Shown here: piece after piece, positions 1 to 11,075 of the stretch
How the letters are laid out: every line of letters starts with the position of its first letter
How positions within the stretch are numbered: the stretch's first letter is position 1
From: Bilabrum cf. latius
Lineage: Eukaryota; Bigyra: Bicosoecida; Bigyra; Bicosoecida
DNA: 64,000 nucleotides
NCBI GenBank assembly: GCA_965178125.1
Contig: OZ237770.1
Span: forward strand, 124,001-188,000
Direction of reading: 5' to 3'
Translations under genes and position numbers: made by a program
The notes under the pieces: model-generated
Databases searched by the model: none
Told to the model about the DNA's origin: nothing
The model's input: only the letters and a program-made list of their open reading frames with translations

Positions 1-125
1 ATTTAAGTGCGGAGCGACATTCGGAAGTGCAGTTAGGCTGCACATGGGGTGGCTGGAAATGCGTGGAATGAACGGAAACCGGAACTGACACATGGACAAA
101 GCCTGATGAATCAAATTGCCTCACT

Positions 126-1379
126 TTGAAACGAATGCCAGTTGAATTCGCGAATCAAGCTGACATCTATGCGTCAAAGAGTCCCATTTGGGATGGCTCT
201 GGCGGAATACGTGCAGAAATGGTACAGGATATACAGCACAAGTCTCGCGACCTATTTACAGGACACATTCCAGCATGTGGAGAGAAGTGGCACCAAGAAA
301 TCCTTGTTGCCACTGGAGATGCCGTAATTACTGCTGTGAAAAGGCGCATGATTGCTGTCAGACTTGGATAGCATGCCAATATCTAGCAAACCACTGTAAG
401 GTAGTCTGGCCAAATCCGTTTCGCTACGTGTAAGTCCCGTTCACTATGCGTGCGTGCAGCGACAAGTACTTACTTATTAATTTTGCAGGGCTATTGTCTC
501 GAGTACAAGGGAAAGCCAGCGAAGGTAGTCGTATTTGCTCCAGAACGTAAAACAGACCTGTTCTCGTTGGTGAGCAAATGTGGGGGCTTTGGTACTGTAG
601 GTGTTTCAATTCATGTAGCACGAGAAATCATCCTTGCGCTTGATCATGTGAATAGGCGTCAGATTGCGCACCGTGACATCAAGCTGGAGAGCATCGCATT
701 GGGTGAAGCAGGAAATATTGTGCTGAGCAATTTCATTTACAGCATTCCAACCCATGATGGCAAAATGTGCCCGCTCACCACGAAGCTGAGGAGCGGAACT
801 AAGGCCTATGCAGCGCCCGAATCTCTAGCGGGGGCGGCGCACAACCCAGTGACGGCCGACATGTGGAGCCTGGGAATGCTGCTATTCTGCCTGGTCATGG
901 GGAGGCCGCCTTGCCGCGTGGCCGACGATTCGGACAAGTGGTTCCGCGTGCTGAAGCGCAAGAACAAGAGGGAGATGGACGAGTTCTGGACTAAGCACAT
1001 GCGGGCCTCTAGAATCAAAATCGACGCGCACGCCGTGCACTTCCGGTCACTGATCGAAGGGCTGCTGGAAGTAAACCCCCTGCGTCGCTTGCAGATGCAG
1101 GCTGTCAAGAAGCACCCGTGGGTGTGCACGGTGTGTCCGCCGATCGACACGTGCAGGGGCATGATCGTTAAGATGGCAGAGAGAATCGAGCGACGGCGCA
1201 GCAGTGCTCCAAAGAAGCCAGCAGCAGCGCCCAAGCAGGGAGGCGTGGGCATCGCCGCCCCTCGAGAGGGCGGACAGAAGCGGGTGGTAGTGACAAAGGC
1301 TGCCACTTCAGGGCAATGCGGCCGGCCCCCTCATATAACGGTGGCACGAAAGGTAAAACAGCCGGCCATGGCCCAATAA
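126..1379 (+). CDS. Protein kinase-like protein, probable pseudokinase (paralog A)
   Basis: The secure exon starts at 490 after an acceptor (ttttgcag) and ends at TAA 1377-1379. It carries a kinase C-lobe: HRDIKLES catalytic loop, an APE-type triplet in AYAAPES, and ADMWSLGMLLFC for helix F. The DFG position reads LSNF, so the magnesium-binding Asp is absent and catalysis is doubtful. The C-terminal HPWVCTVCPPIDTCRG block is shared with the gene at 9618-10460, which makes the two paralogs. The last ~80 residues are Lys/Arg/Ala-rich and probably disordered. The N-lobe should lie in 126-430; the frame at 188-433 joins in phase at donor 430 (gtgtaagt), but an open stretch in another frame at 126-371 also looks coding, so a further short intron is likely and the start is uncertain. 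Kinase-fold identity is firm; the 5' structure is not. Confidence 0.7.
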
Positions 1380-1602
1380 TGCAGAGAGAGTGGAGGAGGA
1401 AAGGGGAGGGGGCACAGCCGGGATTGCCTGCGTGCTGCCACCCTGCAGGTGGCGGCGAGACCAGGCATGACTGCAGCAGGCGGGGTTGCCAAACTCAGGC
1501 CCTATTTGTAATGTTGAGCTTAAGAGATGTGCATTGCGACGAATTCGGCTGGTGCATGTACCCGGATGGGTGTCAAAACCTAAAAGCTAGATCCGCATAC
1601 CC

Positions 1603-2973
1603 TCAGCCCCTTTGCATCTTGTACTAGCTGTCATCGCCGCCCGCCATGCTCTCCTGATGCTTCATCACGTTGTCCACCACGTGCTGGGCGAAGGGGTTGG
1701 AGCAGGTCCACGCCGGAGACACGGCGTTCAGCACGTGCGTGGACCGGGCGTCGCCCTCCACGAGGAAATCCATCACCAGGGAGCGCTTCTCGGTGTCCAC
1801 CAGCTGTGCCCTGATGCCTGCCTTGCCATACTCTGTGAAGTTCTCAAGACCCACGCCCTTGACAAGCTCGGAGGCGCCCTGCGCCATGTACTGCTTGGAA
1901 TACTTGCGCATCTCAGACATGGCAAGTCCCCTGAAATCAAAGGAGGCGTTCACGAAGAGTCCCATCTCGGTCATGGCGATGTCAATCAGTTCCTGCGCGT
2001 CAAAGTTGTCGGTGAAGCCGTACTGCTCCCGCCAGAATGCGGGTATGGCGGTCGGCCCGATCTTGCACTTGCCGTCCACGGTCACGGTGAAGTGCACCCC
2101 GAGGAAGGGCTGCTCCAGGTCAGGCACGGGGTACACGAGCCTCTTCAGAGGCACGTCGCAGTAGAGGTAGAGTCCCTTGAACGGGACGATGGTTAGCTAA
2201 GTGCCGAACTTGAGCTGGTGGGCCAGACGGTCGGCGTACAGGCCGGCGCAGTTCACCAGGTGACCCGCCTCGATGAACTCGTTGTGAGGCATCGCTCTAG
2301 TTCCGGTGTTCACCTTGACGGTGTGGCGAGCGCCCGACTCGGAGTCCCCAGGGATCACCCCGGTGCATTCGGAGCCGAGCACGAACTGGACCCCGGCCGC
2401 CTGGGCGTCGTCCCGGATCGCCATGGTGACCTCGCTGGGCCCCGCCGCTGCCGTCCTGGGCGACCACAGCGCTCGCTCGGTGGTTTTCGCGAGTGGCTCC
2501 AGCTCCTCGAGCTGCTTCTGGTCGATGACCTCGAGAGGCACGCCGTTCACGTCTCCGCGGCGTTTCAGCTCATCGAGCCCGGCGAGCTCCCCTTCGTTGC
2601 GAGCAACCACGACCTTTCCGCACTTGTTGATTCTGAGGCCCTTTTCGTCGCAATAGGAATGCAAGAATTGGTTACCCTGGGCGGTGAGCTTCGCCTTGAG
2701 CGAATCCGCGTGGTAGTAGAATCCTGCGTGCAGCACGCCGCTGTTCCGCCCGCTGGCATGCTGCGAAACTTCAGTTTCTTTCTCCAAGACAACTACAGAG
2801 CAGTCTGGGTGCCTCTTCTTCAGCTCCCATGCGATGTTGATTCCAATGATCCCGCCACCTACAATCACAAAGTCGGCTGACTTTGGTAGAGACGCATTGG
2901 CGGCTGCTGCGAACCCCCGACTGTTCTACTACTATGCGAATCCATAGCTGACCGTCGACTTGTGTCCCATCAT
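1603..2973 (-). CDS. L2HGDH: L-2-hydroxyglutarate dehydrogenase (FAD-dependent), mitochondrial type
   Basis: Oxidises L-2-hydroxyglutarate to 2-oxoglutarate as a metabolite-repair enzyme, normally in mitochondria. A single 456-residue frame from ATG 2973 to TGA 1603 matches the usual family length. The FAD-binding motif VIVGGGIIG starts near residue 36, followed by SGRNSGVLHAGFYY and SLKAKL, then IVPFKG, YPVPD and PFLGVHFT, all typical of this family. The first ~35 residues resemble a mitochondrial presequence (NSRGFAAAANAS). Five in-frame TAG codons are present: three in tandem at 2926-2934 inside the presequence, one at 2194-2196 just before the conserved IVPFKG block, and one at 1624-1626 near the C-terminus. 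Under the standard code the gene would be cut into two pieces, both conserved, so TAG must be read as sense. No intron is needed. Confidence 0.92.
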
Positions 2974-3520
2974 GGACGCTGCTGCCCGGGTGCCGGCCTG
3001 ATTGGCACGTGAGGCGAGCGGCTACCAGCGTCGCGCCAAACTTCGCGAGGCCTGGCCCACATACGCGCGGGCTCTTCTAAGCATTACAATAGATCGTAGG
3101 AACCGGTTAGATCTGTTTGTATGAAACTTGATGTACCAGCTGCTTACCAGCTGTAGTGGTGTGTCAGTGACAAGATGCGTCTTGCGACTGGCGCCGCGCG
3201 CCGCAAGGTTCCGCAATTCATTCATCGATATTTCAGATTTCGGATTTCAGCACCACAGTGGGGCATTTATGCAGCGTAAGCATGCGCATATTGGATTGCG
3301 CAAGTCGCATCTGATTCGGAACGTGCCAGATCCAGGTTCGGAAACCGTCTTGCCGGCTGGTTCCAATGCTTCTCCATCGCAAGAACTGCGTTTGGTGAGG
3401 CTAGTTTGTGATATGCTCGAACCCAATAAATCAAAGGGCACTGCACTGAAAGAGTGTTGCTAGAGGTTAAGGGGGTGGCGGTGCGACCTGCGAGCAGATG
3501 CAGCAAGTATCCCCCAGACA

Positions 3521-6500
3521 ATGGAAGCCATGGCTAATTGTGTAGCTCAGCCCATCGCCGGCAGCAGCATTAGTATGGACGCAGTGAGCAGCCGACTGCG
3601 GCACCGTTCCTGGCGTGAAGATGTTTTGAGTTCTGATCGCCTTTCAGTAGCTGTAGCGCTCGCGAGTGGGGTTGTGCTTGCGGACCTTTCAAAGGCAGCA
3701 ACTCCGTACAGTGCTGCACGATTCCATGAGATCAATCGCAGGCCGAAATCTATTTTCTGGCATGCTGCGTCCGTAGGCAACACTCGGCTGTGTCTTATGC
3801 TGGGTCTTCGCCTGGCATTGACCATGCTGCGTTGCGACCGCACCAGCGGGTGCAGCCGGCCGCATCAACGTCTCGGAGTTAATGATGACTCGGAGGGCGA
3901 GCGCGAGCGCGGCATCGAATGTACCGGAGGGGATGCAGGAGACGCTGCCAAACAACACAAGGACTCGCCATCAGTGATCCGTGGCAAAGCAGCTTACGCC
4001 ATGTACGAGATGTGGGAGCTCGCGCACCACGCAGGCAACACGTTGCTGCAACGTGCACTGGGCATGTTTGCGATCCTCGGTAGAGGCGGGCCTGCCTTGG
4101 GCCTTAGAGCCCGAGATACTGGGATGAAATCTGCCTCAGAAGGACAGTCAGCATCTTCCGTAGCAGAAGAAGATAAAATGGAAGATGGCGATGAAGGGAC
4201 TGAAAGGTGCACACTGACATCTGCTGCTGTATCTGCTGGTGCATCAGCTGATGCATCTGCTACTGCAGCATCCTCACACGTGGCCTCGCCCTCTGCTGTC
4301 ATACGTGACACTGTCAGTGGTACAACTCGTATCGAAGAGGCGGTGCTTGGCTTCGCACCTAAGAGTGGAAGCGGTCTCAAGCCAGTAGCAATGGAGTGGC
4401 GTGCGATTCTTAATAACCAGTTGCTTGACGGGCAAGGGGGAGCATGGGGCTGCGGCCCTAGCAATATTGTGCCACCCGCTAGCTCTAGCGAATCATCGTC
4501 CAGCAACGCGATTTCATAGAACGGCCTGCTGCAGGTGCCCACGGTGGCGTGCGCACGTGCCACCAGCTGGGCACTGGGGGTGGAGGCGGCTGCCGCTCTC
4601 CTTCTCAGCGGATTTGGGCGGCTGGCCACGGCGATGCAAGCACCAGTCCGACGAGGAATATTGCACGGTGGTGCTGCGCAGAAGAAGAGATTGGTCACGG
4701 GCTACCGCTGGGAAGAGGAGGGGCAGTGCGGCATCCTCGGCCAGGACCACACGGGCGGTGCAGTGACTGCTTTCAGGTGCGCACGGGAGTCCTGGGCCAC
4801 AGCGCGGGTCATGATCGGCGCGTTGCAGGCATTCTGTCGCGATGACAGTGCTTCCTCGAACGAGAATGCATTGTATGGTGGTTCAGGTCATCCCTGCCGC
4901 ATCCTCCAGAGGCACCTGGTAGCTGCCAGTAGCGCCTCGCTTGCGGGAGAAAGAGGGTGTCAGGAGAGGTGCATCGCGTTGCTACAGAAAACGGAGCTAG
5001 TTCATCCGATTCAGTGGAACAGCATGGTCAGGATCCCTACTTCACTGATACAGGCCTACGTCCATTTCCATGGTGGCTTGGGTAGCATAGAAGAGGACCC
5101 GCTGCTGCAGGAGTGCCAGAAACCGGTTGCGAGCATGTCCAATATGTTCGAGGCAATCCCTTCGTTTACGCAGAAACTGAAGCATGTGCACATGGCTGGC
5201 TGGGTCAAGTCGATGCTTCGTATGGGAGATACTGCCGAAGAACTGAGTGATGCGGTGCTCAAGCCGATGCTGAGGTGGTCGCTGGCGGACGCAGGCGTCG
5301 TGCCCTCGCCCTGGGCTGGCCTCGAATCTGCACGTTTCTTATCCATGTACCGCACTTGCCTGGGGTCTTCATCACGAACGTACAGGCTTTTGGGCAATGT
5401 GCCACATGACCTCACCTTCCCGCATGGCCCGTTTGGCATCTAGGGGAAGGGCGGTGCGTTGCCTGCCGGAGCCTTGCTGCTCTCGCTCCGGATGGCGAGG
5501 AGGCACGGGCAGTCCAACGCTGGCAATGCTCCGCACGCACGTCCCCGTCAAGAGGCGCAGAAGCTCGCTCGGTGTGACGACGATGAGCTGTGGACAGGCA
5601 GTGGTGCCAGGCGCGTGAGAATGTCTGTGGATTTCAGCACTGCATTCCTGCGGCAGGAGCTCTGCGTTTCACGCACAAGTGGCAAGGAGCCATGGAGAAA
5701 GAATTAGAATATGGCTCGCGATGATCTCCCTGCAAGCAACGCACTGGCACTTGCAGGGTGCCACTCTTCCAGATAGAGCGCAACTGGCACAGATGGAGCA
5801 GTAACTGATACATTGTCGCGCTCACCAGCTGGAGCATGGTCAAGGCAGGACACGGTATCTCTAGTATGCGAAGGAGTCGCGGGTGATCCTTACTTTGATG
5901 ACTTGGGCGAATCGTGGGTTTACTACTTAGGGTGCATTCCGGTAAGCATTGGCTGCCTGCACCGGGTTCCAGCCGTTGCTCGCACAGGCGGTGCAATCGG
6001 TGGCGGCATGGCACTACTACTGATGTTATGTAACGAAGCCTTATCCAGGGATTATCCCGCCTTTGAATCATGGCAGAGAACATTCCTCCCATGTCCACTG
6101 TGGGTGCTTCTGCTTGGGCTGGTTACTCTTGTTATGGTTGTGTTCGAGGCCTGTTACACTCGGGTTTTCCTGTGGATTCGAGATCGCCTGCTGCCAAAGA
6201 ACAAGGATACTGCTCTGGACGCAACTCTTGCCATGCGGCTGCAGTTCCCGTATTATGTGGTAGGATAGCTGCAATCGTCTATGCGTGAGTGGAGGCAAAA
6301 CAATCCGCTGAACTGGACCCCAGGTGAGGCGGCTGCATGGGTGCACCTTGGGGTGTGTCCAGCGGACTTGCTGCGGGTGTGCCTTTCGCAGTGCTGCGGC
6401 AGTTTCGCATCGATGCAGCGACAGGACTCGATGCGGGTTTTGAAGCTCATGGCAGTTGCGTGCATCGGCTTAGTGGAAGGGAAGTGTGGCCGTGCCTCCG

Positions 6501-8335
6501 GAACAGCGCGCAGTATGCGTGATTTGCTGGAGGCTGGTGCATCAGCGACTCTTGTGGGCGGCAGCCGTGATATGTCGAGCGGATCATCGAAGCGAGTGAC
6601 TCGATTGCAGCGCGCCGCACTGTTCTTGCGCGACTGGAGTGCCTTAGACGACAAAAGTGCCCGGACTCGTGCAGATCTACTCGGCCTTTCAATCAGCGGA
6701 ATGCTTGCAGTTGCGCGGCACCATGTGCTCCGAAACTACACGGATGAGCGAGTAGAGCGAGAGGGTGCGGATCCCTCCCAGTACAACCCAGTCGACCCGA
6801 GGGACATCGAGCACGCCGGGCATGTCGCGAGAGGCAGGGCAGTGAGAGCGCTGTTCGAGTCCAGGAATCAGATGCCCCCGGGCTGGCTGCCCTCGAAGCG
6901 GCTTGGGGCCAGTACCCTTCGCCTGCGAAGCTAGATTCAGAGCATGCTCGAGGACCGCAACCGCAGGATGGAACGGTGGCTTGCAGTGGCCCGAACGAAG
7001 GATCCCGTCCGTGGAGGCGAGCAGGAGCTGCAGCGCATTGCGGTGCAGCAAGCTCCACTCGTCACGCCATTTTCAGCCACACGGGCACCGGATGGATCGC
7101 GAAGTCTCGCCGAAGGTTCGCTGTACGGCGACGTGTCTGTATGGGCAAAGAGGCAGGAGGAGAGGGAGGCAGCACGCAGAGCCGCAGCTGACCGAAGTAG
7201 GCAGGGGGTTGATCGCGAGGATGAAAATGATGAGGATAGCGACCAAGAGCCAGAGACAGGCGGCGGGTCGGGCGAGTGTTCAATGGTAGGAATTCCCTCT
7301 GGCGCCGATGCCCAGTCCGGATCCAACAGCTACCCTGCCAGACCTAGCTCAAGGCGCAGAGATGCATCGACGGACCGGAGCGAGGCAGATCCCGGCCCGG
7401 GGCTGCGTGCTCTCTTCATGGGTGCGCAGCTGACTGGGGCTGCGATCCGATCCCGGCTGCAGCTGTCGAGGCGATGGAATCCGTTGCGGCAAGCTGTGTT
7501 GACGACCCCCCCTGCGCTGCTGTAGATTTAGAGCCCCCAAGACTTGCTGGCTCACGTGCTCTGCTGCTCAGAAGAAGCCGTGCTTGGCAGATGGTGGAAA
7601 GGCGGCGAAATCAGCCCAGCGTCACAATAGGGCGATGATGGTGGGGTTGGAGCGCCGCCACCTTGTGTTGGCATTAAGGAGACAGAGTCACGGGACAACT
7701 CGGAACGGGAGAACTCTGCGGATGGAGTTCGCCGGAGATAGAGAGATGGTGAGAGCACGACCGATCAGAGCAATGAGGCATCCGCCTAGCACGATGAGGA
7801 ACAACAGAAAGACGGTAGCAAAGGCACAGATGGAATCCCTATACAAGCGTCTCGGTTCCATGACCACCGTCTCAATCCCTGGGTTGGCGGACCAGAGGAC
7901 ATCGAGCTGTATCATAGGGTGAACACGTGCGAAGGCATCGTCAAGCACGCAATGCAGAAAGACAAAGAGCAGCTAGCAATGGGAATGGCTAATTCTGACG
8001 CGGATGCTGAAAATGCGGAACGCTGCACCGGTGCCGAGGCAGATTCCTGCGACAAGCCGTCATTGCATGCAGGGTGCGATGCAGACGATGCAGCCGATCA
8101 AGATCCCCCCGTAGTAGGCGACTAGGTGAATCCATTGATTGAGAAAGATGTGCTGCTGGTGCAACGTCTCCTGGAATCGTTGGAGGTCTTGCACCCCGAC
8201 GTGGTGCAGGTAGCCAGGGTACTCTACGAGTGGGCAGAGGTGGAATTTCCCTGGATGCATGAGAGGAAGAAGAGGCTGCTCATGCATAGAAGGGCGAGCG
8301 CGGAGCTGATGAAGAGGACGGCTTTCGCCTCGTGA
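3521..8335 (+). CDS. Large protein of unknown function, possible membrane protein, 12 in-frame TAG codons
   Basis: One uninterrupted frame of 1,605 codons runs from ATG 3521 to TGA 8333. It contains twelve TAG codons (starting at 4517, 5441, 5705, 5774, 6266, 6932, 7523, 7529, 7628, 7739, 7787 and 8123) and no TAA or TGA, so it is among the best statistical proofs that TAG is sense here. The same frame stays open upstream through one more TAG to ATG 3131, so the true start could be there. I recognise no domain. Two hydrophobic stretches occur around residues 830-900 (GGGMALLLMLCNEAL and WVLLLGLVTLVMVVFE), suggesting membrane segments. Acidic, Glu/Arg-rich and Ser/Ala-rich segments suggest long disordered parts. 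The C-terminal ~70 residues (EKDVLLVQRLLESLEVLHP and onward) look helical. It is convergent with the gene ending at 8463. Confidence 0.75.
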
Positions 8336-8462
8336 CGAAGAGTCTATCCAAGGTCCCGGATGCCTTGAGCAATCGACCAGCCAAGTGTGACTGGGAGCTA
8401 AACAAGAAGTGATGCGGACAGTGTGTAATCTCCTGCTTGTCAAGCAGATTGAAACGAGTATC

Positions 8463-9149
8463 TTACGCAGTGGGCACGTTTGAGCGTTCCGACTCAGTCA
8501 GCTCTGCCTGCAGTGCCTGTTCGGCGAGCATGGCGTTAACGGGGTTCCTGGTTTTGGTTCCGTCAGGCTGTTCGACCGCAGTGTCACCTTCGCCGGTTGA
8601 TCCAGAGGTGGAAGCCGGCATGTTGCTTGCTTCGGTGTGCTGGGGCAGGATGACCTTGATATACACATAGAATCTGCCTGCGCCAAGCACAGCGCCAGCG
8701 ACGATAGACCCGATCACTGCACCAGCAATTACGCCTCCCTTTCCTTTCTTCTTTGCGTCGCTGCCAGATCCACTACCGCCGCCGCCGCCGCCGCCGCCGC
8801 CATTGGAACCCCCCCCACCGCTGCCACCGCCATCGCCGTCATCGGAACCACCACCACCGCTGCCACCGCCACTGTCGTCGTCAGGTCCACCACCACCACC
8901 TCCGCTACTGCTGGAGCTTGCCCCGGCACAAGCGGCATTCACCGTGAAGGCTATCTTCGAAGTACCGATGCTGACGTCTTCGACCTCTCTGCCGTCGAGG
9001 AGGGTGAGCCTGCCGGGCAGCTCTGACAGGATCTTGCTGAGATCGAGAACGACGTCGCCGAGACCGACCGCCACTTCCACCTTGCCCATATCGATGCCAA
9101 GCGTGGCATCCTTGCACGCCACCCCTGCAAGCTACCGTGGCGCAGCCAT
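8463..9149 (-). CDS. Glycine-rich single-pass membrane protein, unknown function
   Basis: The frame ends at TAA 8463-8465. A globular N-terminal part (ACKDATLGIDMGKVEVAVG, then LDLSKILSELPGRL) is followed by a 55-residue Gly/Ser/Asp-rich linker encoded by a CCG/CCA-type trinucleotide tract. A lysine cluster (DAKKKGKGG) precedes a transmembrane helix (GAVIGSIVAGAVLGAG), and a ~60-residue hydrophilic tail rich in Thr, Glu and Ala ends the protein. The start is uncertain. ATG 9149 gives a short leader interrupted by one TAG (MAAPR, TAG, LAGVACK). The frame remains open to 9506 through another TAG, and a signal-peptide exon further upstream is possible because the Cys-containing N-terminal domain looks extracellular. 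No homolog is recognised. Confidence 0.6.
8775..8912. repeat. Trinucleotide tract encoding poly-Gly linker
   Basis: A run of ccg, cca and ccgcca units on the plus strand encodes glycine with scattered Ser and Asp on the minus strand. It forms the linker between the ectodomain and the membrane helix of the gene at 8463-9149. Confidence 0.85.
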
Positions 9150-9617
9150 TGCATACGTACTAACCCTGGGTGACAGCAGGCGGCGATGGGACTAGACGAA
9201 AGGGCTGGCGGCTGTCCCGAAGTGGGAGCGACGTGCGGGCTGATCTGGGGGCTCAGCTCCAATGAACACGCGGACGACAGCATGGGTCCGATATGGATTT
9301 GGATGTTGCTGCGAGTGCGCGATTTCGTCTGCCGATCCGGATACCAACAGAACTGTATAGGTAAAGTATTTGTACTGCTTCTCCCACCAAGGTTTAAAGC
9401 TAAATGGTGATCGGCGCCGCGCGGCCTGCAACGAACCCTGACCAAAAAACCTCAACATCATCCTCAAACTGTTGCTGGCGCCACCTTCAAGGCACACTGC
9501 CTTCATGCAACCAAGATACTGCAGCCATGCAAGTATTGGCTTGACCTAGATCGGTCGGTATCATCAATCCCCCGCTCGATAGACCGAGGCCCGCTGGAGA
9601 ACAGTTTCTCATACCTC

Positions 9618-10460
9618 TTAAGCAATCTGGTTGCACATGTTCTGGAGAACACCTCTGCATGTCTCCACGGGCGGGCACACCGTGCACACCCACGGGTGTC
9701 GCATCACTGCTCGGACATCCATCCTTTGGTTGGGATCCACGTGCAGGAGGCCCTCGATCAGAGACCGGAAGCGGGCAGCATGCTGGTCGATCCGGATCTT
9801 AGAAGCCCTGACGTGCTTGGTCCAGAACTCGTCCAACTGCCTCTTGTCCCTGGCCTTGATCACACGGTACCAGGGATCGCAGTCCTCGGCAACACGGCAC
9901 GGGGGTCTTCCCATGACCATGCAGAATAGAAGCACGCCGAGGCTCCACATGTCGGCCTTGATAGGATCGTGTCTTTGCTTGCGAATGGCTTCTGGTGCAG
10001 CGTAAGCTCTCGTGCCCCCAACGCTGCTGGAGTCTCTCGGTAGCATGCCAGCCGTCATTGCAGGCTCAACACTCTGAAGACCAACTAATCTAAGGTCGAA
10101 GCCCGGTGTGAGGCGCACGTTCTCGAGCTTGAGGTCTTTGTGAGCAACGTGCTTTGCATGCATGCCGTTCACCTGCAGTAAGAGCTGCCTCGCTGTGTGT
10201 ATGGACAGGCCGCGAGCGCCCAGCCCGTGCCGCGCTTTGACCACATCAAAAAAGTCACAGCGGAGGTACGGACCGAGAAATATGGCCCGAGCCTATGGTT
10301 GAGAGTACATGTGCTCTACAGGCCTGGCGAAGTCTCTGCCGTCGTGTGCGGCGCCGTGCGGTTGAGGCGACTCATGGCGCGTGTCGCACACCGAGCATGC
10401 TGCAGCTACTTCAAGCTGCTGTGCCTTCAGACCGCACTATTGCGCTATCGCTAGATAGCA
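9618..10460 (-). CDS. Protein kinase-like protein, probable pseudokinase (paralog B)
   Basis: This is the inverted paralog of the gene at 126-1379. It shares ADMWSLGVLLFCMVMGRPPC, the FWTKH-RAS-I-ID segment and HPWVCTVCPPVETCRG almost residue for residue. The catalytic loop reads HKDLKLEN. The DFG position is LVGL, so the metal-binding Asp is missing, as in paralog A, and the protein is probably a pseudokinase. It ends at TAA 9618-9620, directly after the region where paralog A has a basic extension. Upstream of the C-lobe the frame stays open through a TAG at about 10292 (YSQP, TAG, ARAIFLGP) that aligns with GKPAKVVVF of paralog A, and through a second TAG near 10438. The 5' end and N-lobe are not resolved; further exons may lie in 10450-10620. 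Confidence 0.72.
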
Positions 10461-11075
10461 TGGACGTGAGCACTGCGGTATCCGATTGGGATGGTTTCGG
10501 CACGAAAGGAACTTTGGTGGTACAATTTGGAACTGGGCTAAGACAACAGAGCATGGGACAGTAAGGTACTTACGCTTACGGCATCGTAATCATTTCTGCC
10601 CAGTAGTCTGAGGCAACTCTCTACTTTTTGTACCGTCACTTCATCGCGGCCTGCTCCGCAAAGCACATCAAACCGCTGCACCAAGCCATCCCCGTCCTAC
10701 CCGTCGCTGTGCATGACTGCTTTGCAGCTCATCAGCCTCGGCCCGATCATGCGTCCTGGGGCTGCAACTATTCGTACTTGGTCCATAATAACATCGCAGT
10801 TCTACATGTGCGAATTTACCTTGGGTCGTAAAATGTGTAGAAATCCACATGTCGCAGTGTGCGTGGGCAATCAGGGCAACCCGGAACCGGAACAAGATAT
10901 CCAAAATCCGGATTCAACGCCTCGTCCAGTGAATGGGATATTGCTAGGCATGTGGAGTTAAATGCAAGCAACAGATTAATACGTCGGTGTCGATTGTATA
11001 CGGCTGTGCGCATCACCACTGCTACCATCAGCCGAAATATCCCCGCAAGCACAACTCTCCCCTCCAAACCGCAAT
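10461..11075. other. Spacer with possible 5' exons of the kinase-like gene
   Basis: About 600 bp between the pseudokinase gene and the 3' end of the beta-propeller gene. Both are on the minus strand, so it should hold the 5' region of the former. Short open stretches exist but none could be joined with confidence. No RNA gene or mobile element was recognised. Confidence 0.4.

Noticed and set aside
300-430. Reading the pseudokinase A N-lobe as HANI-TAG (HPNIV-like motif), which would favour Leu for TAG
   Set aside because: That frame does not join the next exon in phase; a different frame does. The exon structure is too uncertain to use as evidence for codon identity.
8463-8465. TAA as an additional sense codon
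   Set aside because: The frame after this TAA and after those at 1377 and 39691 stays open for some distance, but the extensions overlap neighbouring genes or lack domains, and no TAA occurs inside a conserved domain.
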